A DNA stretch of 64,000 nt from Guyanagaster necrorhizus (lineage: Eukaryota; Basidiomycota; Agaricomycetes; Agaricales; Physalacriaceae). The DNA lies in the NCBI RefSeq assembly GCF_019112545.1, contig NW_025064895.1:984049-1048048 (forward strand). Direction: 5' to 3'. Of this stretch, positions 46,756 to 59,200 are shown piece by piece. The position numbers and the translations under genes were made by a program. The notes beneath the pieces were generated by a model. That model did no database searches. It worked only from the letters and a program-made list of their open reading frames with translations, and had not been told where the DNA came from. How positions within the stretch are numbered: position 1 is the first letter of the stretch; every line of letters begins with the position of its first letter.

Positions 46756-48130
46756 TGTGCTTGATAACAGCTAAGTGACTAAGAGAAGTGAATGAGGAAT
46801 GAACTCTCAAACACCAACATCTAACCACTCAATACACAATCACCAAATACAGTTGAGATCAGTTGTTTCAAGTACAATAGAAGCACTCTTGCAGTCTTAA
46901 GTAAAATCAAAGAAACAGTCAATAAAGACAGTTATTTAACTCTATCTTGCTTTCAAAGATGCAATACTCATGAGAGTAGTTTATAGCAATGTTTAAGTAT
47001 AATTAGGACTTAGAATCAACACCAAATTGNNNNNNNNNNNNNNNNNNNNNNNNNNNNNNNNNNNNNNNNNNNNNNNNNNNNNNNNNNNNNNNNNNNNNNN
47101 NNNNNNNNNNNNNNNNNNNNNNNNNNNNNNNNNNNNNNNNNNNNNNNNNNNNNNNNNNNNNNNNNNNNNNNNNNNNNNNNNNNNNNNNNNNNNNNNNNNN
47201 NNNNNNNNNNNNNNNNNNNNNNNNNNNNNNNNNNNNNNNNNNNNNNNNNNNNNNNNNNNNNNNNNNNNNNNNNNNNNNNNNNNNNNNNNNNNNNNNNNNN
47301 NNNNNNNNNNNNNNNNNNNNNNNNNNNNNNNNNNNNNNNNNNNNNNNNNNNNNNNNNNNNNNNNNNNNNNNNNNNNNNNNNNNNNNNNNNNNNNNNNNNN
47401 NNNNNNNNNNNNNNNNNNNNNNNNNNNNNNNNNNNNNNNNNNNNNNNNNNNNNNNNNNNNNNNNNNNNNNNNNNNNNNNNNNNNNNNNNNNNNNNNNNNN
47501 NNNNNNNNNNNNNNNNNNNNNNNNNNNNNNNNNNNNNNNNNNNNNNNNNNNNNNNNNNNNNNNNNNNNNNNNNNNNNNNNNNNNNNNNNNNNNNNNNNNN
47601 NNNNNNNNNNNNNNNNNNNNNNNNNNNNNNNNNNNNNNNNNNNNNNNNNNNNNNNNNNNNNNNNNNNNNNNNNNNNNNNNNNNNNNNNNNNNNNNNNNNN
47701 NNNNNNNNNNNNNNNNNNNNNNNNNNNNNNNNNNNNNNNNNNNNNNNNNNNNNNNNNNNNNNNNNNNNNNNNNNNNNNNNNNNNNNNNNNNNNNNNNNNN
47801 NNNNNNNNNNNNNNNNNNNNNNNNNNNNNNNNNNNNNNNNNNNNNNNNNNNNNNNNNNNNNNNNNNNNNNNNNNNNNNNNNNNNNNNNNNNNNNNNNNNN
47901 NNNNNNNNNNNNNNNNNNNNNNNNNNNNNCTGACTTAGGATTTTTATCCTTAGGCCATGTTATTTTACAAAGTCCCTTTTGGACTTAGTATTGGTGACTA
48001 GCATGACTATCAGCTCAGAGCCTCAGCCATAGTCCTTTACTGGCTAATGATTCTCAGTTACTAGTATATTCTAGTGTGTTATGCAGAATTTGCAAATTAT
48101 AGAGCTGGACATGTAGCCTGCATATCACCA
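46756..48130. mobile_element. Insert J in ORF1 of element G, containing the assembly gap
   Basis: Sequence unrelated to the neighbours, from tgtgcttgataacag to gcatatcacca, with TG...CA ends. The flanks are atga (46752-46755) and acaa (48131-48134), which correspond to one ancestral acga decayed in the two possible ways, so a 4-5 bp TSD is likely. About 475 bases are readable. It could be a solo LTR or a larger element collapsed in the gap. No coding capacity visible. Confidence 0.55.
47030..47929. other. Assembly gap (900 N)
   Basis: Exactly 900 undetermined bases. The true length is unknown; it sits inside insert J, so it was probably left by a repeat that did not assemble. Confidence 1.
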
Positions 48131-48198
48131 ACAATAGAAGTGAGGAGTTCAAAAAACTCATGATCAAAGTTTGGGTCTGAAGAGTTGATAGAGAGCAT
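48131..48198 (-). pseudogene. Element G: start of ORF1
   Basis: ATG 48198 gives MLSINSSDPNFDHEFFELLTSIV, cut by insert J in the hydrophobic segment. It aligns with the ORF1 starts of E2, F, A, C2 and I. Confidence 0.75.
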
Positions 48199-48241
48199 TC
48201 AGTTTCCTTCACACTAATAGGCATGAAGAAAGGGAAAGAAC

Positions 48242-48254
48242 AGCTTCAAGCTAA
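48242..48254 (-). promoter_or_regulatory. Element G: self-priming primer-binding site
   Basis: Minus-strand TTAGCTTGAAGCT beside the 5' LTR. The LTR counterpart at 48410-48422 reads AGCTTTGAGCTAA in element sense. As in F, the only mismatch is the decayed CG (CA against TG). Confidence 0.65.
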
Positions 48255-48255
48255 T

Positions 48256-48716
48256 TATTAGACTCAAGCATCATATGAGCAGAAACACATGATAAACAGA
48301 AGCTACTTCACACTTCAGGTAGTCATCTGAGTTCACTGATGTGCTTCTGGATTGGTGTGTCATAAGGCTGAAGAGGTTTGGCTTGAGAGTAGAATGGTGT
48401 GAATAAACTTTAGCTCAAAGCTGGGTGTTTTCCAGCAAGAGCTAGCCTCTTAAATACTGTACAAGTTCTGTGCTAAATATACTGTTATTAATTGTGCATT
48501 GTCGAGTCCTTTGTGCTCATTGTCCTTGAGCATTGTTACTGTACATAAAAGGATGATTGTGTATCATCAGGCAATGCTATTGTGTCAAGAGACAATGACT
48601 GACTCAGCTGTTTGTGATGACTAAGCCTCATCTCATAGTCTCAAGCATCTGTGTTTAGTGCCCTGACTAAGCACAAATAGGGGTTAATCAAGAAAGAAAA
48701 TAGAAAAATCATAACA
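48256..48716 (-). repeat. Element G: 5' LTR
   Basis: 461 bases from tattagactc (TG to TA at the end) to aaatcataaca on the plus strand. Partner of 22694-23153. Followed by the TSD agcac and the rest of the C2 3' LTR. Confidence 0.9.
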
Positions 48717-48967
48717 AGCACAAATGCTCACAATTAGTAACACTATATTTATCTAGGAGATGAACAGTATATAAGCAGCATAGTTAGCAACATATATTCC
48801 TAGTCTCAAACTATTCTTTATTCTACTATTTCTACTCAAGTCAACTAAGCATTGACCTTGGGATATAATACTATCAAACACAAAAGTGAATTCAGATGTG
48901 ATTGTATAAATGTGATATAGCATCTGTCTATCATGTGTATATAGTCACATATCACTTGAGTCTAACA
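48717..48967 (+). repeat. Element C2: 3' LTR, right segment
   Basis: Continues the LTR begun at 22489 (aaatgctcacaattag...), including TATA tatataag near 48769 and agtctcaaactat near 48803-48815, and ends at gagtctaaca 48967. Followed by the TSD tgcag at 48968-48972. The first 5 bases are the agcac duplicate made by G. Confidence 0.88.
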
Positions 48968-48972
48968 TGCAG

Positions 48973-49102
48973 CTATTATATTATCATAGTGCTATCATCT
49001 ATAGTTCTATGTGGTTTCTGCAAGATTTCTTCATGGCTGGAGCTGAGCTGTAAGGATTTATAAGTATTGGCAAGTTACAATTTAAAGATGAAAATTGTGA
49101 CA
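48973..49102 (-). repeat. Solo LTR E, right segment
   Basis: 130 bases from the C2 TSD to ...attgtgaca, which completes the 622-base LTR started at 6249. Followed by gaatc, the TSD partner of gagtc at 6244-6248. C1 pol resumes directly after it. Confidence 0.55.
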
Positions 49103-50617
49103 GAATCATGATCTTGAGATCAGAGCATTTCTGAGCAATGATCATGCCAACTGAGGAGGAAACACACAAGCACATCAAAAGTGCTATCAGAAGAATGAAG
49201 CTATGAGATCAAAAGATAGCCTCATTGATCAATCACAGCAGAGGAATGACAAAAGATGACCTCATTTATTATGATGGAAGGATCTATATTTTCTGGAACT
49301 ATGCACTCTACAGTGAAATCATTGCCTGCTCTTATGACTATATCACTGCTGGTCATCCAGAAATTGCTAAGACTATGGAACTAGTTCTATAAGAGTACTA
49401 GTGGCTGAAACTGAAGGAAGATATGAAGAGATATATCAAAACATGTGAGACTTATTAACAAACTAAAGTGAGCATACAGGCAAAGGCAGTATGAGAATCC
49501 AAACATGGTTCTCAGTTCTCATCAAACTATAGACCCATATCTCAGTAGACATAATTATCAGGTTATTTAAATGCCATGGCTTCAACACTATCATTGTCAT
49601 TATAGCTGCTTTTCCAAGGCAATCATCTTGATCACTTGTTTCACAGAACTGTCTTCTGAAAGATGGGCCAAGATCTTATATGATAAAGTATACACCAAAT
49701 ATAGAATGCTCCAAGTTATCATTTCAGACTGGAGACCACAATTTGTCTTTAGATTCATAGCAGACTTATGCCATCTGCTGCAGATCAAAAGCAATGCTTC
49801 AACTGCCTATTACCTACAGAGTGACAGACAAATTAAGTGCATCAACCAAGAAGTCAAAAAATAATTGCAGATATTCATCAACCACTGACAAGATAACTGG
49901 ACAGAGTGGCTCACACTCACAGCTTTTCAATATAACAACTATATCTACTCAGCCATAGATAAAACCCTATTCTTTATCAACTATAGACAACATCCAAAGA
50001 TCACATCAACTGAATGCTGTTCAGTCCAAATTCCTACATTCATCACCTTTGCCAACCAAATATCACAAATCCACAAGAAAACACAACCTGCTCTTGAGAA
50101 AGCCACTATCATGAAACTCTAGTATGACAAACAGTAAAAAATAACAATATCATATAATGTTGGCAATAAAGTTTGGCTCAACACCATAAATCTGCATCTT
50201 TTCAATCTGAAATGCAAACTTGCTAACAAACAGACTGCACTGTTTATGATCACAGTGAAGATTGGCTCAGCTACCTATAAACTCCCTCTTTCTCCAGATT
50301 GGAAAATTTATCTGATGTTCAATAAAAACCTTCTCTCCTCTTACTCACTGCCTGCCTTTCCAAATCATATGTGACCATCTTCTCTTGACTCTGTTCTCAT
50401 TGATAGCAAAGAATCCTATGAAATCAAAACCATTCTCAATACCTGCCTCCATAAAGTATAGAGACAATAGAGAGAAGGTTCTTTCACTATGATTGACTAT
50501 TTCATCAAGTGGAAAGGATATGGCCTCAAGTCCAACTAATGGATCAATGAGAAATAGCTATCTGCCAATGAAGCTATAACTGACTATCTCAACTGCCAAG
50601 ATCACTCCTCATTATAA
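49103..50617 (+). pseudogene. Element C1: pol, second part (integrase and chromodomain)
   Basis: Continues from 6248: SEHF*AMIMPTEEE, then the HHCC domain near 49330-49450 (CETY for CETC), then the integrase core SKAIILITCFTELSSERWAK at 49605-49665, QVIISDWRPQF near 49710-49745, CINQEVKK near 49840. A chromodomain-like end lies near 50415-50560 (ESYEIKTILNTCL, MIDYFIKWKGYGLKSN). TAA 50615-50617. Heavily mutated, with local frame changes before 49600. Confidence 0.82.
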
Positions 50618-50657
50618 ACTATTGCTATTGAGACAATAGTCTTAATAGAGGGGATAA

Positions 50658-50910
50658 CATTATAATTCTCTTACTTATCTTATCTTATCAAAGCACCTAT
50701 CATATCTATAGCAGACTAATAATCATGACTATATCAGACAACTATATCATTATGTTACAGCTTATGACCAATGCCTCACCAATAGATGATGCCTATTGTT
50801 CCATGCATATCCCAAGCTAAATACATATAGTTGACTCTAGCATGATTGTACAAATTCAATACAGTGTTAGTTTATTATATGTTTGATCCATATGATAAGC
50901 AGGTCTAACA
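50658..50910 (+). repeat. Element C1: 3' LTR, degraded
   Basis: Follows a recognisable polypurine tract (CTTAATAGAGGGG, 50641-50653). Starts cattataattctc, a decayed TGTTATGATT start, and ends caggtctaaca. Only 253 bases, so it carries internal deletions relative to other LTRs of the group. Confidence 0.6.
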
Positions 50911-51639
50911 GCATGTTTCTATGAACTAGAGCCATGTAAGCTTGAGCCACATTTTTAAACTATAGCAACTTGATTGAAGACTGCCTCCAATGCAATCTTC
51001 TCATAGCAGGCAGACTCAAAAACCCTCAAATAACTCTCATTATTACCAGCACATTTCTTTGATGGTGGTAGTAAGAAATCATCAATCATGAGGCTATCAT
51101 CATTTCAGATGATAGTAGTGCCTCCTTCCTTCTTGAAGGCAAAGAACTATGTAGTTGCTGAATGCAAATTTCAATGAACATGAAATCTCTCATACTCTAT
51201 AGAGCATGCTTGATTAGCCTCTCATTTACAGTTATGGAGATACTTGTCATGATGCAGGAACATCATGATCAGATCTCATAGCAGAGCTCAACTACTATTA
51301 GCCATAGAAATAATGAGAATTTCTGAATCCTTTGGAGTAAAGCCAGATATGACAACAGGCATGATGGTCTGCAAGATTGTGTGTAGCAAAGAGTGAGAGG
51401 TATTCTGAAAAAAAGCCTCAGAGCTATCACTAGCAGCACTCCTTATATCCTCAAATGATAGCCATATCATTTCCAAAAATTCCTCTATAGACTCCTGAGT
51501 TGATAAGAGAAGTTGAGTAGCATTCTGAATATCCAGAATATCAAAATAATCCTGCAGACAAGCAAATTTCTCAGCTTCAGAGAGAGGAAGCCATGTTACA
51601 TCACCAGATGATTATTCAGCCTGAAACAAAGCTTTAGAA
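50911..51639 (-). other. Element H: degraded 3' region
   Basis: AT-rich sequence between the C1 3' LTR and the H integrase. A 62-codon open stretch at 51288-51476 has no recognised motif. Presumably the end of H pol; no LTR of H is seen before C1 begins. Confidence 0.35.
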
Positions 51640-54600
51640 TTGTGACCTTTGTAGCCAATAAAGTGGTTCAATTTTTATTTGATAGTATCATTGGCCTCAG
51701 CCAAACTCGCAGTCACATCAGCACAGCTAGAAAATAAGATGTTGTCTGTTGGAATATGTATATGCAGCAAAAAACTGTGAAAAACAGAGTCTATTCTATG
51801 CTGTTTAAGCTTAGAGGACAGCTTCACTTCAAAAGAATCATTGCCAAAATCATGAACCAGTCAATATGAGCCAATAAATTTTAGAGCCAGCTTCTGGACT
51901 AGACTCTTTGGGAGCATCAAATGTTATATCAAAATATATGCTAAGTTGCCTGTAGCAAAAAGAGACAATCAATAACAATAGTTGGTATCTCTATTTTGTT
52001 TGACCCATGCAACTAGAATAGAGTCATGTGTGGCAAGAACAGTGTGCTTGATCTGTAGAGAAAACTCATGGACTTCAGGATAGATATTTTTCATTGATGC
52101 TATCCACACAACAGAGTGGAGCACTTAGCTATAATTCACATAGAACAGCACAAAGCCAGTGGATTTTGTAACAGAAGAGTTAATTGCAAACTCAATATTG
52201 GATAAGCATACAATTCAATCTTTTTGATCTAGAGATATGTATGTCTGAATCATCTGCATTATTGTTCAATTCACATGTTCAGTTGAACTGTCCATCTGAG
52301 GATGATAAGAGCTTGATATCTTCAAGATCACATCTAATAGCTTGTGGAGCTCCATTCAAAATTCACTTGTGAGAAGCACATCTCAGTTTAAGACAATACT
52401 CTCTGGTAATCCATATAACTTGAATACATTTTTGAACATCAGCTCAGCAACCTGAGGAGTAGTGTAATCAATCCTGCTCAGTATCAAATATACTATAGAG
52501 GAGAGCAAGTCAATTACCACAGTAATTGAGTTGAACATACTATTCCAATTCATGGAATTAGGTAGAGGACCAATAAAATCCACACCATTAGTTTGCCACA
52601 GATGAGTAGGCATCTGTTGTGAATTTAGCAGTTCAAACAGTTATTAGTTGTTTGATTTAGACCAGCAGCAAGTCTGACACCATGCACAAAAGTCCTGGAC
52701 ATCAGTGACTAAGGTCTTTCACTAATGATGTCTATACTTGTCTCACCAGATGAATGGTCTTCATCATGAGTGATAAACTCTGATTCAGCCCACACTGTTT
52801 TAGGACTATTGTTTGCATATATTTAGGATAAAGCATCACTCAAGATATTTTCAACTTCTGATACATAGATAACTTCAAAATTAGTCTCTAATTAACTCAA
52901 TCCAGTGAGCCTGATGTTCAGACAAGTTTTTCTGTCTCAGTAAGTGAATTAATCCTTTATGATCTGTATACTATTTGAAGTAGCAATCTAATAAGATATC
53001 ACAGTAGCAATACATTATCTCAATGCCTGCAAACATTTCAAGCTCATATATGAGATAATTCTACAGCATTAGCATTAGCTTGGCTGATAAGAATGCATCA
53101 ATCATTATCTTGACTGATGACATCTGAAATTCCAGTTGAGCAAACATCTGTAATCAGGTTAATTATCAGAGCATCATATAAATAGTTAAGAGATACTCAA
53201 CTATAGTTACAGAAATCTTGTATATGTTTTTTGATTTCATCAAAAGCCTGCTGATAAGTTGCTGTCCAGTGGAAAAGAACTATATTCCCTATTAGTCTAT
53301 ATAACACATCTATAGGAATCTGTATATTTACTACATTATCAGCCAGATATCCAACAGAACCTAAGAATGCATAGAAGAGATTTTGATTCATTGAAACCTT
53401 CTATGCTGTGATAGAGTCAACCTTTGCAGGGTCTATACATACTCCATTGTAATCTTTGATATATCCAAGAATATTGATTTTAGAAGCTAGAACATGATAC
53501 TTTTTTTTAGACAGATATAGCTATTCATGATGAAGGATATCAAACATAATTTTGCAATGCTAAATATAGGCCCTTAAGCTATCTGAGTACATCACAATAT
53601 TATCAAGGTAAACATCTACAAAGACCTCTATATGGGCTGAAAACAGATGATTCATCAAGACTTGATATATTACAGATGTGTTACAATCTCTTTGTTGTAT
53701 AATCAGGCTGATCATATTTCCATCTAGTATAGTCACCACAGTGCAGGGGATATATTCTATTATCACACAAATCTGTTTATATGCTGCCTAGAAGTCAAAA
53801 ATAGAATACCAACAGTGGCTAGCCACTCAGCTTAATATACCATCTATTGCTGCTAACAGAGCTATTATCTTGAACATATTTGTATTCTGTTCACACAAGT
53901 CAAATATAGTATAAAGTTTGAGCATATTTTTTTTTTGCTTATAGAACTTATAGATACAAAGTATTGGTACCATGTTTCTAATAGTAGTGATCTACTATCA
54001 ATCTGTCTTTAAGTAATCTGTCTTTTTCTGTATCTACAGTTATAATAAAGATTTTGGGCAATATGATAAATGCTAATAGTATGTCTTCTCCTCATCTTTT
54101 AAAGGAATAGAATGATTAATGGCATGAATAGATGATAATAGGAATCTAGCTGCATTCTCAAACAGTCTGGCTTTTCTGGCATAGTCTGTTATACATTGAC
54201 AGACTCTATTTATATAACCTTTGGTGACCTCCATTGATTTGAATAACAATTCACCAATATTTTTGCTTTCAATAGACAGTGATTCCATACTACTGATGTG
54301 TATATATACTAAATTAAATTCAAACAAGATCTGATGCTGAAATAAGAAAGGTGTTTCAAGAATAATATCATATTGAAACAGGTTACAAATGTCAAAATAC
54401 CATTATTTAAAATGAATGCTTTGGAATAATAATGTTGTTATAGTGTCAAAGTTTATATAAGATCTTGAGCCCTGAACAGTGAGATGTAAAATCATAGATT
54501 TTTCAAGTTCAATTTTTTTAATTCTCAGCTGATCCATTAGCATTATTGATATAAAGTCTTCTAATGAGCCATAGAGAATCTGCATTTCTTTTAAGACTGA
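51640..54600 (-). pseudogene. Element H: pol of a third Ty3/gypsy lineage
   Basis: Read on the minus strand. End of the protease region: LHLTVQGSRSYINFDT near 54490-54440. RT: HSIPLKDEEKTYY near 54110-54073, then MISLIIQQRDCNTSVIYQVLMNHLFS near 53715-53650, then VDVYLDNIVMYSDSL near 53610-53575 (YLDD is YLDN), then FLGSVGYLADNV near 53370. RNase H: YTDHKGLIHLLRQKNLS near 52960-52910. Integrase: THLWQTNGVDFIGPLPNSM near 52605, LYGLPESIVLN near 52390, then SSYHPQMDSSTEHVN near 52290. These motifs fit a gypsy lineage I associate with Agaricomycetes. Very many stops. Confidence 0.75.
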
Positions 54601-55703
54601 TTAAGAGCTCTTGACTAATGGATCTCAAATATACTCTTGAAGATATTATCTCCTCATAACTATCTAGTGCATATTATGATAGAGTGATCTGAGGTTTCAA
54701 GTTGATCTTCTTCTAATCAGTCTCCACTCTGTGAAGCCTAATTTAAAGATTATTTAATAGATTCTATCAAGAACTAAAAAACTCATGTCATTGAACATGA
54801 GTCAAGTACCAATTGAACAGCTGGAACTTTTAGCACTCTGCAGTCTTACATGTGAGCTTAAACTGATAATTCAGAAACTTATTCTGCACAATGAAAATAT
54901 TCTAGAACTGATAATTCATTATGAAGCATGCTATAAATTATGACTGCTCAGTTTAGCATTCAAGGATTCCTCAATAAAGGTGTGTAGTACATCACCCTCA
55001 TAACCAGTATAGCAGTCAATCTCAGAGTATTCTAGCTTTCTAAAGTAATAACTATAGTACCAAACTACAATTCATCCCAATTTTATTATGGAGATAGACA
55101 CAATAATATCTTCTCAATCATCATGTTAGTTGTCCAGAACTATATATTGGTCTCCCCTAACTTTATAGACTACAAAGCATTGTAGATGAGTGTCTGACCA
55201 AGTGATCTCATCTCTAGAGTAAAGTACATTATATGCTAAGTAATGTTTAGATACCAATTTATATACATCACTTATTAGTGTTTATAAGAATTTTACAGTC
55301 TGCCTATCAGACCAATTCAAACTGTCAGCCTTTTCTGTATCAAGTCTTAGATATTTGGTGTTTTTCCATAGCTACTGTTTTGATCTCCATTCATAAGGAT
55401 GAATAGGTATGGCTTCTATTAAATTTCTCTCAATACTGACCAGTTCAGAGATCTCCTCACCCTCCAACTCAGATCTATTGTCAGTGTCATGTTTACAAGC
55501 TGATCTATAGGCAGAATCACACATATTATTTATACAATACTTTGTGAAATAAGTGGACATAAGATTCAAGAGTTTGTGGATCTCTATACTATTTAACTAT
55601 GGGTCAAATTGTGTGCCAGTCTCACTTGCTAATTGAGTCACCCTATCAGCTTTCTTGAGAGCTATATGAATGCTGGCAGATAAAAGACCAGAAGAGCCTG
55701 AAT
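54601..55703 (-). pseudogene. Element H: gag to protease linker, degraded
   Basis: Lies between the zinc knuckle at 63849-64000 and the RT once I is removed. The fragment ALDSYEEIISSR near 54660-54620 may be the retropepsin active site with DSG altered. The 65-codon open stretch at 55372-55569 is acidic and unplaced. I cannot define the frame further. Confidence 0.4.
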
Positions 55704-55708
55704 GCTTG

Positions 55709-56173
55709 TGTTAGGCTCAAGCCACATGTGATCAACTAATATGTGATAAGCTAATATGGCTTTGTGTTCGAGCCTTCTGTTAGAGTTCACTTATTGTGCT
55801 TTTGTTGACTTCCTATGCTTCAAGGCTCTGTGTGACTAGCTCGAGAGTAGAATGAGGTGGAATAAACTTTAGCTTGAAGCTGAGTTTTCACCAGTGAGAG
55901 TGAGCTCCTTAAATACAAAACAAGATCCACTAATAATACTACCTACTTATTGTATATTCCCCTGTTTCTGTGCTCATTGTCCTGGAGCATTGTTATCATA
56001 CATAAAAGGCTAGTTGTGCATCATTGGGCAACACTGTTACATCAAAAGACAATGACAGACTCAGCCAGTTGTGATAACTAAGTCTTGTCCCATAGTCTTA
56101 AGCATTCATTCTGGCACTCTGACTAAGCATAAATAGGGGTCAACTCAAGAGAAAAGAATAAGAAATCATAACA
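55709..56173 (-). repeat. Element I: 3' LTR
   Basis: 465 bases, tgttaggctcaagcc to aagaaatcataaca on the plus strand; partner of 63379-63843. The polypurine tract CTTAAGAAGGGGGTAA (minus) occupies 56189-56174. Confidence 0.93.
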
Positions 56174-56206
56174 TTACCCCCTTCTTAAGACTATTGTCCT
56201 GATGGC

Positions 56207-59200
56207 TTAATTTAGGGATAGTTTATAGTCATATATGGCTTCATCAGTGTTCATTAGCTTCTTGTTTACCCACTGGTTGGATTCAGGCCTGTAACCTTTC
56301 CAGCTGACTAGATAGTCAACTGTGGTTGTCATGCCTCTCCCTTTTGCCTTTATTTTATATAGTTTATAATGTAAAACTTAATCGACTTCATAATGTTCTT
56401 CATTATCGATTAGGTCTGGCAGTGGTGGGGGTGGCCATTCCTGATTAAGGAATGCATGCATGATATATGGCATCAATAATGTCTTATTAAAGATATTGTG
56501 AATCTTCCATGTGGCAGACAGTTGGAGTTTGTAGGTGCTGGCCCCTACTTTTGAAGTAATAGAAAATAGTTCAATGTGCTTATCTGCCAATTTATGCTTA
56601 GGTCATAGTAAGTGGAGGTTGGTGGTATCCAATCAGACTTTATTGTTGATAGCATAATTATGAGCTGCCTGATAGTGTTTGTCATACTGAGCTTTCATGG
56701 CCTTGGCCATCTTTTTGAGAGCAGCCTCTGTTTCTTTATGGATTTTTGTTATAGTCACTGCAAAATCGCCAGATGCAGGAGTGGTCATTTGGTGTCATTC
56801 AGTTTGAGTGATGTTGAAGTGTCAACTGTAATTAACAAAAAATAGAGTTTTCTCTGTTGCTGAATGAATCTGATTATTATGCTAAAAGGTGGCAAGAGCT
56901 AGCCATTCTACTCAGTCATCTTATCAATAGTTTATGAAGAGATGAAGGTATTTTTCCACTTTTTGGTTTACATGCTCTGTCTGCCCATCAGTTTGAGGGT
57001 GATAAGCAGTGGATGTGTTGCATTTGATAGAGAGAAGGCGATAGAGGTCATTGAGAAACTTTAAGATGAATTGAGGTCCTCGATCAGAGATGACCACTTG
57101 CAGCATGCCATATTTGGCATAAACTTTGTCATGAAGTACTTTTGCCTATCCTTCTGAAGTTAATTCAATAGAACAGACAACAGGAATGATAGTCTTTGAG
57201 AAGTGATCAACTATGATGACAATTGCATCATAACTGTTGCAATCAGAGAGGCTGGTGATCATGTCAACTGAGATGTGAGTCTAAGATGCTGATGGAATTT
57301 CATTCAGGTGGAGTGGTGCAGCTTGTGTCTGATTTAATGATTTGCCATGTTAGCAGACTTTGCATGCTTTGATATATATGGTAATGTTGCTTTCCATTTT
57401 GGGCTACCAGTATTCTTGTAAGACTAGTTCCTTCATTTTGGCTATACCAGGGTGCCCAGCTGTAGTGTGGTCATAGCAAGTGGCTATGATCTCACCACAT
57501 AGTGCTTGATCCCACAGAATGTAGATGTGCCTATCATAGCAGATTAACCTCCCCTCCTTTGTCATTCCTTGCTCATGATTGAGGGATAGGGCCACTCATT
57601 GGTCCTATTTGTGGTTGTTCTGAGTCACACTTTTAATGTGTTCATGAATCTCTTTCTCTGTTGGCATTATCATAGCCCTAAAATGTTTGGGCCATAATAA
57701 CATCACTCTCTCATTATCAGTCCTCTTCTGATCATGATCCATCCATCAGCTTAAGAGGTCGGTCTTTTTATTAGCTGTGCCTGCTTTGTGATAGAGTGTG
57801 TATTAATATTGACTGAGTTCAGTGACCCATCTGGCTTGCTGGTGGTTCAGCTTCTGCAGTTGTTGGAAATACCATAAATTTTGATGATCAGTTTAGATTT
57901 TGAAAATCTCTGTTGCCCTGATGAGATAATGCCACCATTCTTCCAGGGTGAGCATAATGACAAGGAGTTTCTTATCATAGATCTCATAATTCTGCTCAGT
58001 GATTGTGAGTGCCTTAGATAAGAATGCGACTAGATGCCATTTCTTATCTTGTTCCTGAGATAGGATGGCCCCAATTGCTCCCTTGCTCAAGTCAGCCTCA
58101 ACTTGAAACTTCTCTTCCTGTGTGAGGATAGCAAGTACAACATCTTTAGCTAACCATCTTTTCAGGTCATTGAAAGTGGTTTGCTGAGAGAGGCTCCATG
58201 TCCAGAGGGCATTACTGGTTAGTTGTGTCATGAGTCAGATGATTTTGCTGTAGTCTTGAATAAATTGTCGATAGAAGTTGGTAAAGCTGAGGAATGATTG
58301 TAACTCCTTTTTCTTGACTGGCTCTGGCCATTCAGTTACTCCTACTACCTTGATGGGGTCCATTCAAATACTTCCCTTGCTTATGATGACTCTAAGATAC
58401 TCAATTTCGAGTACCTTGAATTCACATTTTTCAGCTTTGAGGAACAATTTGTGTTTCCTCATGAGAGCCAGTACCTGTTGTATCAGCTTTCTATGCTCCT
58501 CCTTGGTCCTTGACATGATTAAAATGTCATCGAGGTAGATGGTGACTTTTCTGGTGGCAATGAGGTCCTTGAATATGTCATTCATCATCTATTGGAATGT
58601 TGCTAGGGAATTAGTGAGCCTGAAGAACATGACCATTAGCTCAAACAATCTCCAGTTCATTCTGAATGCCACTTTCCATTCATCTTCTTCTTTGATATAA
58701 ACATTGTTATATCCCTACCAGACATCAAGTTTGGTGTAATATTTAGCACCTTGGAGTTTGTCCATTAATTCCAAGATTAACAGGAGCAGATACTGATTCT
58801 TGATCATCATTTTGTTGAGCTTTCAATAATCCTGGACCAGTCAAAGCTTACCATCCTTCTTTTTGACAAAGAAGAATGGTGAAGCTATGGGGGTCTTTGA
58901 GGGTCTAATGCATCTGCTGGACAAGTTTTCATCTAGAAACTTGTCAAGCTCCTGCTGCTCGTTATTCTCTAGTGGATATGTTTTGCAGTTTAAGTTGGTG
59001 TTCACATTCGGGATTAGCTTGATTGCATAGTTCTATGGTTTTGGTTTTAGCAATTCATCAAAGCTTTCTTTCTCGAATAGATCCTTAAAGTCACATACCT
59101 ATTCAGATACCATTTCTTCAAAGGTCTTCTCCTCCCTCCATTCATTAGCCTTAGTGGCAAGGTTATTGGCATAGTGGATTGCATGAATATGCAGTTCTCA

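Larger units (their letters stand above)
22694..48716 (-). mobile_element. Ty3/gypsy element G, expanded by insertions A, D and J
   Basis: Minus-strand element inserted in the C2 3' LTR with the perfect TSD agcac (22689-22693 and 48717-48721). Its gag is interrupted by A (28480-36997) and D (37054-45030), and its ORF1 by J (46756-48130). Without these it is about 8.2 kb, similar to F and I. Confidence 0.92.
6741..48967 (+). mobile_element. Ty3/gypsy element C2, split by insertions F and G
   Basis: Full-length plus-strand chromodomain element interrupted twice. The TSD tgcag is present at 6736-6740 and 48968-48972. Order: 5' LTR, PBS, ORF1, gag, pol (split by F), PPT, 3' LTR (split by G). Without the two insertions it is about 8 kb. 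It is more decayed than A or D. Confidence 0.9.

Noticed and set aside
47027..47938. A 303-codon open stretch across the N block
   Set aside because: It consists of undetermined bases; no coding meaning.
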